Shown: positions 1-5,243 of the stretch, piece after piece | Layout of the letters: every line of letters begins with the position of its first letter | Position numbering within the stretch: position 1 is the stretch's first letter | Assembly: GCA_023266245.1 (NCBI GenBank) | Contig: JAHFRO010000170.1 | Location: 1-5,243, forward strand | Length of the DNA stretch: 5,243 bases | Source of the DNA: Betaproteobacteria bacterium | GTDB lineage: Bacteria > Pseudomonadota > Gammaproteobacteria > Burkholderiales > SG8-41 | Direction of reading: 5' to 3' | The notes under the pieces: generated by a model | Databases searched by the model: none | Seen by the model: only the letters and a program-made list of their open reading frames with translations | What the model was told of the DNA's origin: nothing | Translations under genes and position numbers: made by a program

Positions 1-29
1 CTTGGCGGTTCAATTCTTGTTCTGTTTTT

Positions 30-58
30 CCTCTGCGTCCTCCGTGTCCTCTGCGGTG
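30..58. repeat. Three imperfect 9-bp tandem repeats downstream of the fusion gene
   Basis: Three consecutive 9-mers are seen: CCTCTGCGT (30-38), CCTCCGTGT (39-47) and CCTCTGCGG (48-56), followed by TG. On the minus strand this reads as a purine-rich GCAGAGGA-like tract starting about 10 bases after the fusion gene's stop codon. The last unit also forms a weak hairpin with the bases after it: CCTCT (48-52) and AGAGG (59-63) around a six-base loop. From memory, very similar CTCTGCGTCCTCTGCGGTG strings recur between genes in many environmental bacterial genomes. I cannot confirm that here. The function is unknown. The rest of 1-29 is AT-richer sequence in which I see no gene. Confidence 0.6.
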
Positions 59-66
59 AGAGGTTT

Positions 67-2913
67 CTAGCCAGCCTGCTTGGGCGGGAGCGGGTTTTCC
101 TCGCCGAGGTCCGGCTCGGCGCAAAGCCGCAGGATTTCCTCCCGCGCCCGGTCGCGCAGCCTGACCGCCGCGTTCCAGTCCGTTCCGTCCGGCTCGATCG
201 GCTCGCTGAACGTCACGCTGATCATCCCGCGGCGGAACAGCCATTGGCCTTCGCGCAGGATCGAGCGCGTGCCGCGGATGGTGACCGGCACCACCGGCGC
301 GCCGGCCTGCGCGGCCACAACGAAGGCCCCCATGTGGAACGGCAGCAGGCCCGGCATGCGGCGGAACGTGCCTTCCGGGTACATGATCAGGGAGCGCCCG
401 GCGCGCGCCATCTCGACGAAACGGCTGGTGTCCTCCACGCCGCGCTGGGCGTCGAAGCGCTCGACAAACGCGGTTCCGAGGCGTGTGAGATAAATGCGCG
501 GGATCCAGTGATCCAGCAGCTCGCGCTTGGCGATGAAGCGCATCGGCTCAGGCAGGGCGGCGAGAACGATGGGGCCGTCGAGGAAACTCGCGTGGTTCAC
601 GGCGAGAACACAGGCGCGGCCCGCCGGGATCCGCTCCAGCCCCCGCACGTCGAATCGCAGGCCCGCCAGGCGCAGGAGCCATCGCGCCGTGCGGTGGGTC
701 AGGCGCCAGCACCAGTCGGCGCGCGGCAGGAGGGCGCAAGCGATCCAGGTCGCCGGCCCGAGGACCCCGAGCAGCGACAGGACGTAAAGGCCGTATAGCC
801 GGTCGCCCGCCGCGCGCAGAGTGCGCCTAGCCTGCGGAAGAATCGCGGACCACGCGAGCCGCACGATCTGCCACCACACCGCGCGCGTGCCGGTGCTGCC
901 TCCGCTTTCGTACACCTCGCGGCTCGCGGCGCGGCGGATCTTGCCGCTCGAGGTCTTGAGCACGGTGTGCGGCGGCGCGAGCACGATCTCGTCCACCGGC
1001 ATGTTGATCAGGGAAACCGCGAGATCATTGATGCTCGCGCGCAACTGCTCGCGCCGGGCGGGATCGCTCTCGCGCGTCTCTGCGAGCACCACGATGCGCT
1101 CGGTGCCGGAGCGCGCGTCCCTGGTGCCGAACACCGCCACGCATCCCTTGCGAATGCCGTCGAGGGCGCCCACCGCCTCCTCGAGCTCGTAGGGGTAGAT
1201 GTTGCGGCCGGCGCGGATGATGACGTCCTTGACGCGGCCGGTGATGTAGACCTCGCCCTCGGCGATGTAGCCGTAGTCGCCGGTGTCCACCCACTCGCCG
1301 TGCAGCAGAGGTCGCGTGTCCTCCGGGTTGCGGTAGTAGCCGCTGGTCGCCGAAGGCCCGCAGAACTGGACGTGTCCCTCTTCGCGCTCGCCGAGCTCGC
1401 GGTCGGCGGCATCCACCACGCGCACCTGGTGGCCGGGGATCGGCCTTCCACATGCGACGAAAGTGAGCGCGTCGGAATCGGCGTCGGAGACGGGAATCGC
1501 GCGCCCGCCCTTCGTGAAGCGGTCGCGCTCGACGCGGTCGAATTTGGGGCCGCGCCCTGGCGGAGTAAACGAGATTCCCAGCGTCGCCTCGGCGAGACCA
1601 TAGACCGGGGCCATCGCTTCGGCCTTGAAGCCGTAGCGGGCGAACCGCCTGGTGAACGCGGTGATGGTGTCGGGTGATACCGGCTCGGCGCCGTTGAACG
1701 CGAAGCGCCAAGTGCCGAGATCCAGCCCCCGGAGGTCCGCGTCCTCGACCTTGCGCAGGCACAGCTCGTAGCAGAAATTCGGACCGCCCGAGAGCGTGCC
1801 GCCGTGGCGGTGGATGGTCCACAGCCAGCGCTCCGGCCGCGCGAGGAAGGTGAGCGGAGACATCACCGGGCACTTGAACCCGTAGATGAGGCTTCCCATC
1901 CACGCGCCGATGAGGCCCATGTCGTGGTAGAGCGGCAGCCAGCTCACGAACACGTCGGCGGGCGTCACGCGCAGCGCCTGGCCCATCGCGCGGATGTTGG
2001 TGAGCAGGTTGGCGTGCGTGAGGATGACGCCCTTGGGATTCCCGGTGCTGCCGGACGTGTACTGAAGCATCGCGATGTCTTGCGGCTTGACGCGCTGGGC
2101 CGTTGCGAGCGGGCCCGCCCGCACGAGCTCGGCCGGGGTGACCACGTGTTTCAGCGTCGCAACCTGCGGCTTGAGCAGCAGCGCGATCGGTTTCGCCTGC
2201 GGGACCGTGATCAGGATTTCGACCAGCGCGTTGGAGAGGATGCCCGCGTGACGGCGCAGGTGATCCTCGATCTGGGAGATGCGCGCCGGCGGGTAGATCG
2301 GAACGGGCACGCCGCCCGCGAGCAGGATGCCGAGGAAGCTGAAAAAGTACTCGGTGCTCGTCGGCAGCATGATCGCCACCGCGTGCCCGGGTTGCAGGCC
2401 GCGCTCGAGCAGGCCCGCGGCGATGGCGCGCGCTTCACGGCTGAGCGCCGCGTAGGTGATGGTCTGCTCGTGCTCCTCGTCATCCTGGAGCACGATGTGG
2501 GGGCGGTCCGGGTGCCGGGCGACGTGCCATTCGAGCACTTCCGTGAGCGTGCTCGCCTGGTCAGGCGTCGCGGATTCCGCCGTCAGCGTTGCAGCGCGCT
2601 CGATTGCCGCCGCGTGCACGGGACGGGGACTTGCGGCGAGCATCGCGCGCAGCAGATCGCGCGGCGTCTCTGCGCTCGCCATGATGTTTTCCGACAGGCT
2701 CACGCCGAAGCCGCGCTCGATGCGCAGGAACAGCTCGACCCGCCCCAGGCTGTCGAAGCCGTAATCCCGCTCGAGGCGGTTGTCGAGCGAGGGGGGCAGT
2801 GCTGCGCGAGCGGGATGGAGTTCGGCCGCAAGCTGCCGAATCGTCTCGAGCAGCGCCTCAGCGCTGACGAGGGTGCTGCCGATCCCGTTTTGTCTCGCGA
2901 CGGAAGTTTCCAC
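67..2913 (-). CDS. ACP–fatty acyl-AMP ligase–PlsC acyltransferase fusion protein (948 aa, complete)
   Basis: Predicted to activate a free fatty acid with ATP, load it on a built-in carrier and esterify it to a glycerolipid at the inner membrane. Residues ~16-92 are an ACP domain with the phosphopantetheine serine in D54-S55-L56. Residues ~122-668 are an adenylating enzyme: P-loop YTSGSTGNPKG (285-295), YGLAEAT (438-444), TGD (544-546), GRVKD (559-563) and the C-terminal catalytic lysine K658 in TSSGKIRR. Blocks such as LPLYHDMGLIG (326-336), SGGPNF (375-380) and FNGAEPV (406-412), plus extra sequence after the GLAEAT block, are typical of FAALs, which make acyl-ACP, rather than acyl-CoA ligases. 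Residues ~706-730 are hydrophobic. Residues ~755-905 are PlsC-like: NHASFLD (H774, D779), GTAFVER (813-819), YPEGT (845-849) and VVPVTIRGT (874-882). All key residues are present. The start is GTG, behind a GAGG; no other usual start codon lies between it and the in-frame stop at 2947-2949. The stop is TAG. Fatty-acid and acceptor specificity cannot be read. Domain calls are firm; the combined pathway is inferred. Confidence 0.93.
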   Translation of the reverse strand: METSVARQNGIGSTLVSAEALLETIRQLAAELHPARAALPPSLDNRLERDYGFDSLGRVELFLRIERGFGVSLSENIMASAETPRDLLRAMLAASPRPVHAAAIERAATLTAESATPDQASTLTEVLEWHVARHPDRPHIVLQDDEEHEQTITYAALSREARAIAAGLLERGLQPGHAVAIMLPTSTEYFFSFLGILLAGGVPVPIYPPARISQIEDHLRRHAGILSNALVEILITVPQAKPIALLLKPQVATLKHVVTPAELVRAGPLATAQRVKPQDIAMLQYTSGSTGNPKGVILTHANLLTNIRAMGQALRVTPADVFVSWLPLYHDMGLIGAWMGSLIYGFKCPVMSPLTFLARPERWLWTIHRHGGTLSGGPNFCYELCLRKVEDADLRGLDLGTWRFAFNGAEPVSPDTITAFTRRFARYGFKAEAMAPVYGLAEATLGISFTPPGRGPKFDRVERDRFTKGGRAIPVSDADSDALTFVACGRPIPGHQVRVVDAADRELGEREEGHVQFCGPSATSGYYRNPEDTRPLLHGEWVDTGDYGYIAEGEVYITGRVKDVIIRAGRNIYPYELEEAVGALDGIRKGCVAVFGTRDARSGTERIVVLAETRESDPARREQLRASINDLAVSLINMPVDEIVLAPPHTVLKTSSGKIRRAASREVYESGGSTGTRAVWWQIVRLAWSAILPQARRTLRAAGDRLYGLYVLSLLGVLGPATWIACALLPRADWCWRLTHRTARWLLRLAGLRFDVRGLERIPAGRACVLAVNHASFLDGPIVLAALPEPMRFIAKRELLDHWIPRIYLTRLGTAFVERFDAQRGVEDTSRFVEMARAGRSLIMYPEGTFRRMPGLLPFHMGAFVVAAQAGAPVVPVTIRGTRSILREGQWLFRRGMISVTFSEPIEPDGTDWNAAVRLRDRAREEILRLCAEPDLGEENPLPPKQAG

Positions 2914-2919
2914 GCACGG

Positions 2920-2923
2920 CCTC
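2920..2923 (-). promoter_or_regulatory. Weak ribosome binding site supporting the GTG start of the fusion gene
   Basis: On the minus strand GAGG lies six bases before the GTG at 2913-2911. The reading frame is closed upstream by a TAA at 2949-2947, and no ATG, GTG or TTG codon lies in frame between the two, so this GTG is the furthest-upstream usual start. It leaves a short lead of about 15 residues before the ACP fold. Confidence 0.55.
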
Positions 2924-2943
2924 GCGATGGAAGGGTGCGAACG

Positions 2944-2952
2944 ATGTTAGCA
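2944..2952 (-). promoter_or_regulatory. Candidate extended -10 promoter for the fusion gene
   Basis: Read on the minus strand, TG-C-TAACAT is an extended -10 element: the TG dinucleotide sits one base before a hexamer matching TATAAT at four of six positions. No recognisable -35 lies 17-18 bases upstream, which extended -10 promoters can tolerate. Transcription would start near 2937, about 24 bases before the GTG start codon. Inferred from sequence only. Confidence 0.35.
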
Positions 2953-3008
2953 CAGGCCCGCATGCGCCCGGCGTGCGTTGGTTCACTCATCAGGAGAGCA
3001 TAAAACCG

Positions 3009-3021
3009 CGTTGCGTCAACG
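3009..3021. repeat. Short perfect dyad in the divergent region (possible operator)
   Basis: CGTTG (3009-3013) and CAACG (3017-3021) are perfect inverted copies around CGT. The dyad lies upstream of both promoter candidates, where a dimeric regulator could act on either gene. It does not match the E. coli FadR or PsrA consensus that I recall. A 5-3-5 dyad can easily arise by chance in 213 bases. Confidence 0.3.
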
Positions 3022-3040
3022 GCTTAGCTTTGCATTTCGG

Positions 3041-3069
3041 TTGCTGTGTTCACCGTGCCCGTGTATGCT
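3041..3069 (+). promoter_or_regulatory. Candidate sigma70-like promoter for fadE
   Basis: TTGCTG (3041-3046) and TATGCT (3064-3069) are separated by exactly 17 bases, the optimal sigma70 spacing. The -10 matches consensus at four of six positions and the -35 at three of six. Transcription would begin near 3076, leaving a leader of about 50 bases that includes the dyad at 3081-3095. The matches are modest, so this is a candidate only. Confidence 0.4.
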
Positions 3070-3080
3070 GGCGTGAATCA

Positions 3081-3095
3081 ACGGCGCGGCGCCGT
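3081..3095. repeat. Perfect 6-3-6 inverted repeat in the fadE leader
   Basis: ACGGCG (3081-3086) and CGCCGT (3090-3095) are perfect inverted copies around CGG. If transcription starts near 3076, the dyad lies at the very start of the fadE mRNA, about 20 bases before the Shine-Dalgarno. It could be a small GC-rich hairpin, a repressor site just downstream of the start, or chance in GC-rich DNA. No U-tract follows, so it is not an intrinsic terminator. Confidence 0.35.
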
Positions 3096-3115
3096 CCCGC
3101 TGGCGTCCGCACAAC

Positions 3116-3121
3116 AAGGGG
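3116..3121 (+). promoter_or_regulatory. Ribosome binding site of fadE
   Basis: AAGGGG ends five bases before the ATG at 3127, a good Shine-Dalgarno match at a normal distance. It supports the chosen start, which also fits the N-terminus of E. coli FadE. Confidence 0.75.
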
Positions 3122-3126
3122 CAAGC

Positions 3127-5243
3127 ATGAACGCGTTGCTGATCATCTTCGCCGCGATCGCGGTCATCTGGGTCCTCGCTTACTACCGCCTTCCCGCCAT
3201 CGTGTGGACGATCACGATCGCGATCGGTCTTGCGCTGCTCACCGCCTATTCGGGATGGTCGCAAACGCTGCTCACAACGTTGTGGGTGGTGTTCATCGTT
3301 GCCGCGCTCATTGACAATCCGACGCCCATCCGGCGCGCGCTGGTGAGCCGGCCGCTGCTCGCGCTGTTCCGCCGCATCCTGCCGCAGGTCTCGCAGACCG
3401 AGCAGGAAGCGCTCGATGCCGGCACGGTGTGGTGGGAAGGAGATCTCTTCAGCGGCAGACCGGACTGGAACAAGCTGCTCGCCTATCCCAAGCCAACGCT
3501 CACCGCGGAAGAGCGGGCGTTCCTCGACGGGCCGGTGGAGGAACTGTGCAGCATGGTGAACGACTGGCAGATAACGCATGAGCTGCACGATCTGCCGCCG
3601 CACGTGTGGCAGTTCATCAGGGACCAGGGCTTCCTCGGCATGATCATCCCGAAAGCGTACGGCGGGCTCGGCTTCTCCGCGCTCGCGCACTCCGAAGTGG
3701 TGATGAAGCTCACGACCCGGGGCAGCACGGCCGCGATCACGGTGATGGTGCCGAACTCGCTCGGACCCTCGGAGCTGCTGCTGCAATACGGGACCAAGGC
3801 GCAGAAGGACTACTACCTGCCGCGCCTCGCGAAAGGACTCGAGATGCCGTGTTTTGCGCTCACCAGCCCCGAAGCGGGTTCGGACGCAGGCGCGATTCCG
3901 GACTTCGGCGTCGTGTGCCGCGGCGAGTGGGAAGGCAAAAAGGACGTGCTTGGGCTACGGCTCACCTGGGAGAAGCGCTATATCACGCTCGCGCCCGTCG
4001 CGACGCAGCTCGGGCTGGCGTTCCGGCTTTACGATCCCGGCCACGTTCTCGGCAACAAGGAGGATCTCGGCATCACCCTGGCACTGATTCCGACCAGGAC
4101 CCCGGGAGTGCACATCGGACGGCGGCACCTGCCGTTGAACGCCGTGTTCATGAACGGGCCGACCTGGGGCAAGGACGTGTTCGTGCCGATGGATTATGTG
4201 ATCGGCGGCGTGGACTACGTCGGCCAGGGCTGGAAGATGCTGATGAACTGCCTCGCCGCGGGCCGCTCGATCTCGCTGCCCGCCAACGGTTGCGGCATGG
4301 CCAAGATGTGCGCGCTGGCGACCGGCGCCTATGGTCGCGTGCGCCAGCAGTTCAGGATGTCGATCGGCCGCTTCGAGGGGGTGGAGGAAGCCCTCGCGCG
4401 CATCGGCGGCAACACCTACATCATGGACGCGGCGCGAGTGATGACCGCCGGCGCAGTGGACCTCGGGGAGAAGCCCTCCGTAGTGTCGGCCATCGTCAAG
4501 TACCACCTGACCGAACGCGGGCGCCAGGCGATCAACGATGCGATGGACGTGCACGGCGGCAAGGGCATCTGCATGGGGCCCAACAACTATCTCGCGCGCG
4601 CCTACCAGCAGACGCCGATCGCGATCACCGTGGAAGGCGCCAACATCCTGACGCGCTCCATGATTATCTTCGGGCAGGGCGCGATCCGCGGGCATCCCTA
4701 TGTGCTCAAGGAAATCGCGGCGACCCGGGAGCGCGATCCGAACAAGGCGCTGCGCGATTTCGACGCCGCGTTCTTCGGCCACCTCTCCTTCGTCGCGTCA
4801 AACATGGCGCGCGCCTTCTGGCTGGGGTTGACCGGTGCGCGCTTCGTGAGCGTGCCGGGTGACAGGCACACGCGACGCTATTACCAGCATCTGACACGGC
4901 TGTCCGCCGCCTTTGCGCTGATGGCCGACGTGGCGATGTTCGTGCTGGGAGGCTCGCTCAAGCGGCGCGAGCGGCTCTCGGCCAGGCTCGGCGACATCCT
5001 GAGCAACCTCTATCTCGCCTGCGCGGCGCTCAAGCGCTATGAGGACAGCGGGCGGCCGGAGGATGACCTGCCGTTCCTGCACTGGTCGATGCAGGACGCC
5101 CTCGATCGCATCGAGGACGCGTTCTACGGATTGTTCGTGAACCTGCCCGGCCCTTTCCTCGCGTGGCCGCTACGCGAAATCATCTTCCCGTATGGCCGTG
5201 AATTCCCGCCGCCATCCGACCAGCTCGGCAACCAGGTCGTGGG
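3127..5243 (+). CDS. fadE: Acyl-CoA dehydrogenase FadE (3' end beyond window)
   Basis: FAD-dependent acyl-CoA dehydrogenase that introduces the trans-2 double bond in the first step of beta-oxidation. 705 residues are visible with no internal stop; E. coli FadE has about 814, so roughly 110 C-terminal residues are missing. Similarity to E. coli FadE, as I recall it, is strong throughout. Hydrophobic segments at ~2-18, 22-40 and 46-62 suggest an N-terminal membrane anchor, and the start lines up with the E. coli start. Family blocks include VWWEGDLF (101-108), PNSLGP (209-214), FALTSPEAGSDAGAIPD (243-259), VGQGW (365-369) and VHGGKGI (475-481). E503, in ITVEGANILTR, matches the YEGT-type catalytic glutamate of acyl-CoA dehydrogenases. 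From ~520 on is the FadE-specific C-terminal region (DUF1974/ACDH_C type), with GGSLKRRERLSARLGDIL at 608-625. It is transcribed divergently from the acyl-ACP ligase fusion gene. No truncation or frameshift is seen inside the window. Confidence 0.97.
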   Translation, partial: MNALLIIFAAIAVIWVLAYYRLPAIVWTITIAIGLALLTAYSGWSQTLLTTLWVVFIVAALIDNPTPIRRALVSRPLLALFRRILPQVSQTEQEALDAGTVWWEGDLFSGRPDWNKLLAYPKPTLTAEERAFLDGPVEELCSMVNDWQITHELHDLPPHVWQFIRDQGFLGMIIPKAYGGLGFSALAHSEVVMKLTTRGSTAAITVMVPNSLGPSELLLQYGTKAQKDYYLPRLAKGLEMPCFALTSPEAGSDAGAIPDFGVVCRGEWEGKKDVLGLRLTWEKRYITLAPVATQLGLAFRLYDPGHVLGNKEDLGITLALIPTRTPGVHIGRRHLPLNAVFMNGPTWGKDVFVPMDYVIGGVDYVGQGWKMLMNCLAAGRSISLPANGCGMAKMCALATGAYGRVRQQFRMSIGRFEGVEEALARIGGNTYIMDAARVMTAGAVDLGEKPSVVSAIVKYHLTERGRQAINDAMDVHGGKGICMGPNNYLARAYQQTPIAITVEGANILTRSMIIFGQGAIRGHPYVLKEIAATRERDPNKALRDFDAAFFGHLSFVASNMARAFWLGLTGARFVSVPGDRHTRRYYQHLTRLSAAFALMADVAMFVLGGSLKRRERLSARLGDILSNLYLACAALKRYEDSGRPEDDLPFLHWSMQDALDRIEDAFYGLFVNLPGPFLAWPLREIIFPYGREFPPPSDQLGNQVV

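Larger units (their letters stand above)
2914..3126. promoter_or_regulatory. Divergent intergenic region between the fusion gene and fadE
   Basis: This 213-bp gap separates two genes transcribed away from each other, so it must hold the promoters of both unless either is read from elsewhere. It contains a sigma70-like promoter candidate facing fadE, an extended -10 candidate facing the fusion gene, and two perfect short inverted repeats. No convincing small gene was found: the open frame crossing it on the plus strand (2973-3314) runs out of frame into fadE. No riboswitch or tRNA-like fold was recognised. Confidence 0.75.

Noticed and set aside
48..63. Hairpin CCTCT/AGAGG after the fusion gene as an intrinsic terminator
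   Set aside because: The stem is only five base pairs, and on the minus strand it is followed by purine-rich repeat sequence rather than a U-tract.
244..1677. Several plus-strand open frames antisense to the PlsC and ligase parts (244-798, 821-1192, 967-1677)
   Set aside because: All overlap firmly identified coding sequence on the other strand and none shows a domain or a convincing ribosome binding site.
2959..2966. 8-bp palindrome CGCATGCG upstream of the fusion gene
   Set aside because: Too short and too common in GC-rich DNA to support an operator call.
1804..3003. 399-codon plus-strand open frame antisense to the fusion gene
   Set aside because: It is fully antisense to the ACP and ligase domains, lacks recognisable motifs and has a shadow-like Arg/Ala/His-rich composition.
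3014..3019. Near-consensus -35 (TTGACG on the minus strand) for the fusion gene
   Set aside because: No acceptable -10 lies 16-18 bases downstream. The nearest TATGCT (3002-2997) is only 11 bases away, too close for a sigma70 promoter.
3016..3085. 8-bp direct repeat TCAACGGC (3016-3023 and 3078-3085)
   Set aside because: A single 8-bp match within a 213-bp region is within chance expectation, and the copies lie in different contexts.
3955..4782. 275-codon minus-strand open frame antisense to fadE
   Set aside because: A mirror-frame artefact of GC-rich codon use, with no domain recognised.
3606..4862. 418-codon open frame on the plus strand inside fadE
   Set aside because: It is in another frame of fadE. 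The fadE frame matches a known family from end to end, while this translation is rich in Arg, Ala and Gly with no recognisable domain, as expected for GC-rich shadow frames.

Overview
The window is GC-rich and tightly coded, and its two genes point to a Gram-negative proteobacterium. The strongest clue is a close relative of the long enterobacterial-type acyl-CoA dehydrogenase FadE, including its C-terminal extension. A beta- or gammaproteobacterium is most likely. That is inferred from gene content and base composition, and the window holds no rRNA or other phylogenetic marker.

Layout. Positions 1-66 lie downstream of the first gene and hold three imperfect 9-bp tandem repeats (CCTCTGCGT-like). 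Positions 67-2913, minus strand, encode one complete 948-residue protein. It joins an N-terminal acyl carrier protein (ACP) domain, a fatty acyl-AMP ligase (FAAL-type adenylating enzyme), a hydrophobic linker and a C-terminal PlsC-type glycerolipid acyltransferase. Positions 2914-3126 form a 213-bp divergent intergenic region with candidate promoters for both genes and two short perfect dyads. From 3127 to the right edge, plus strand, lies fadE, which lacks about 110 C-terminal residues because the window ends.

How the genes may work together. Both act on fatty acyl chains but in opposite directions. FadE does the first oxidative step of beta-oxidation on acyl-CoA. The fusion protein appears able to activate a free fatty acid as acyl-AMP, load it on its own ACP domain, and pass it to a membrane glycerolipid acceptor without making acyl-CoA. 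This would be a one-polypeptide salvage or remodelling route, similar in outcome to E. coli Aas but with the domains in a different order and an ACP built in. The domain calls rest on visible motifs. The channelled reaction and the shared regulation are inference.

The most interesting item is the ACP-FAAL-PlsC fusion. The rest of the window looks ordinary. The many other open frames are antisense or out-of-frame shadows in GC-rich coding DNA.
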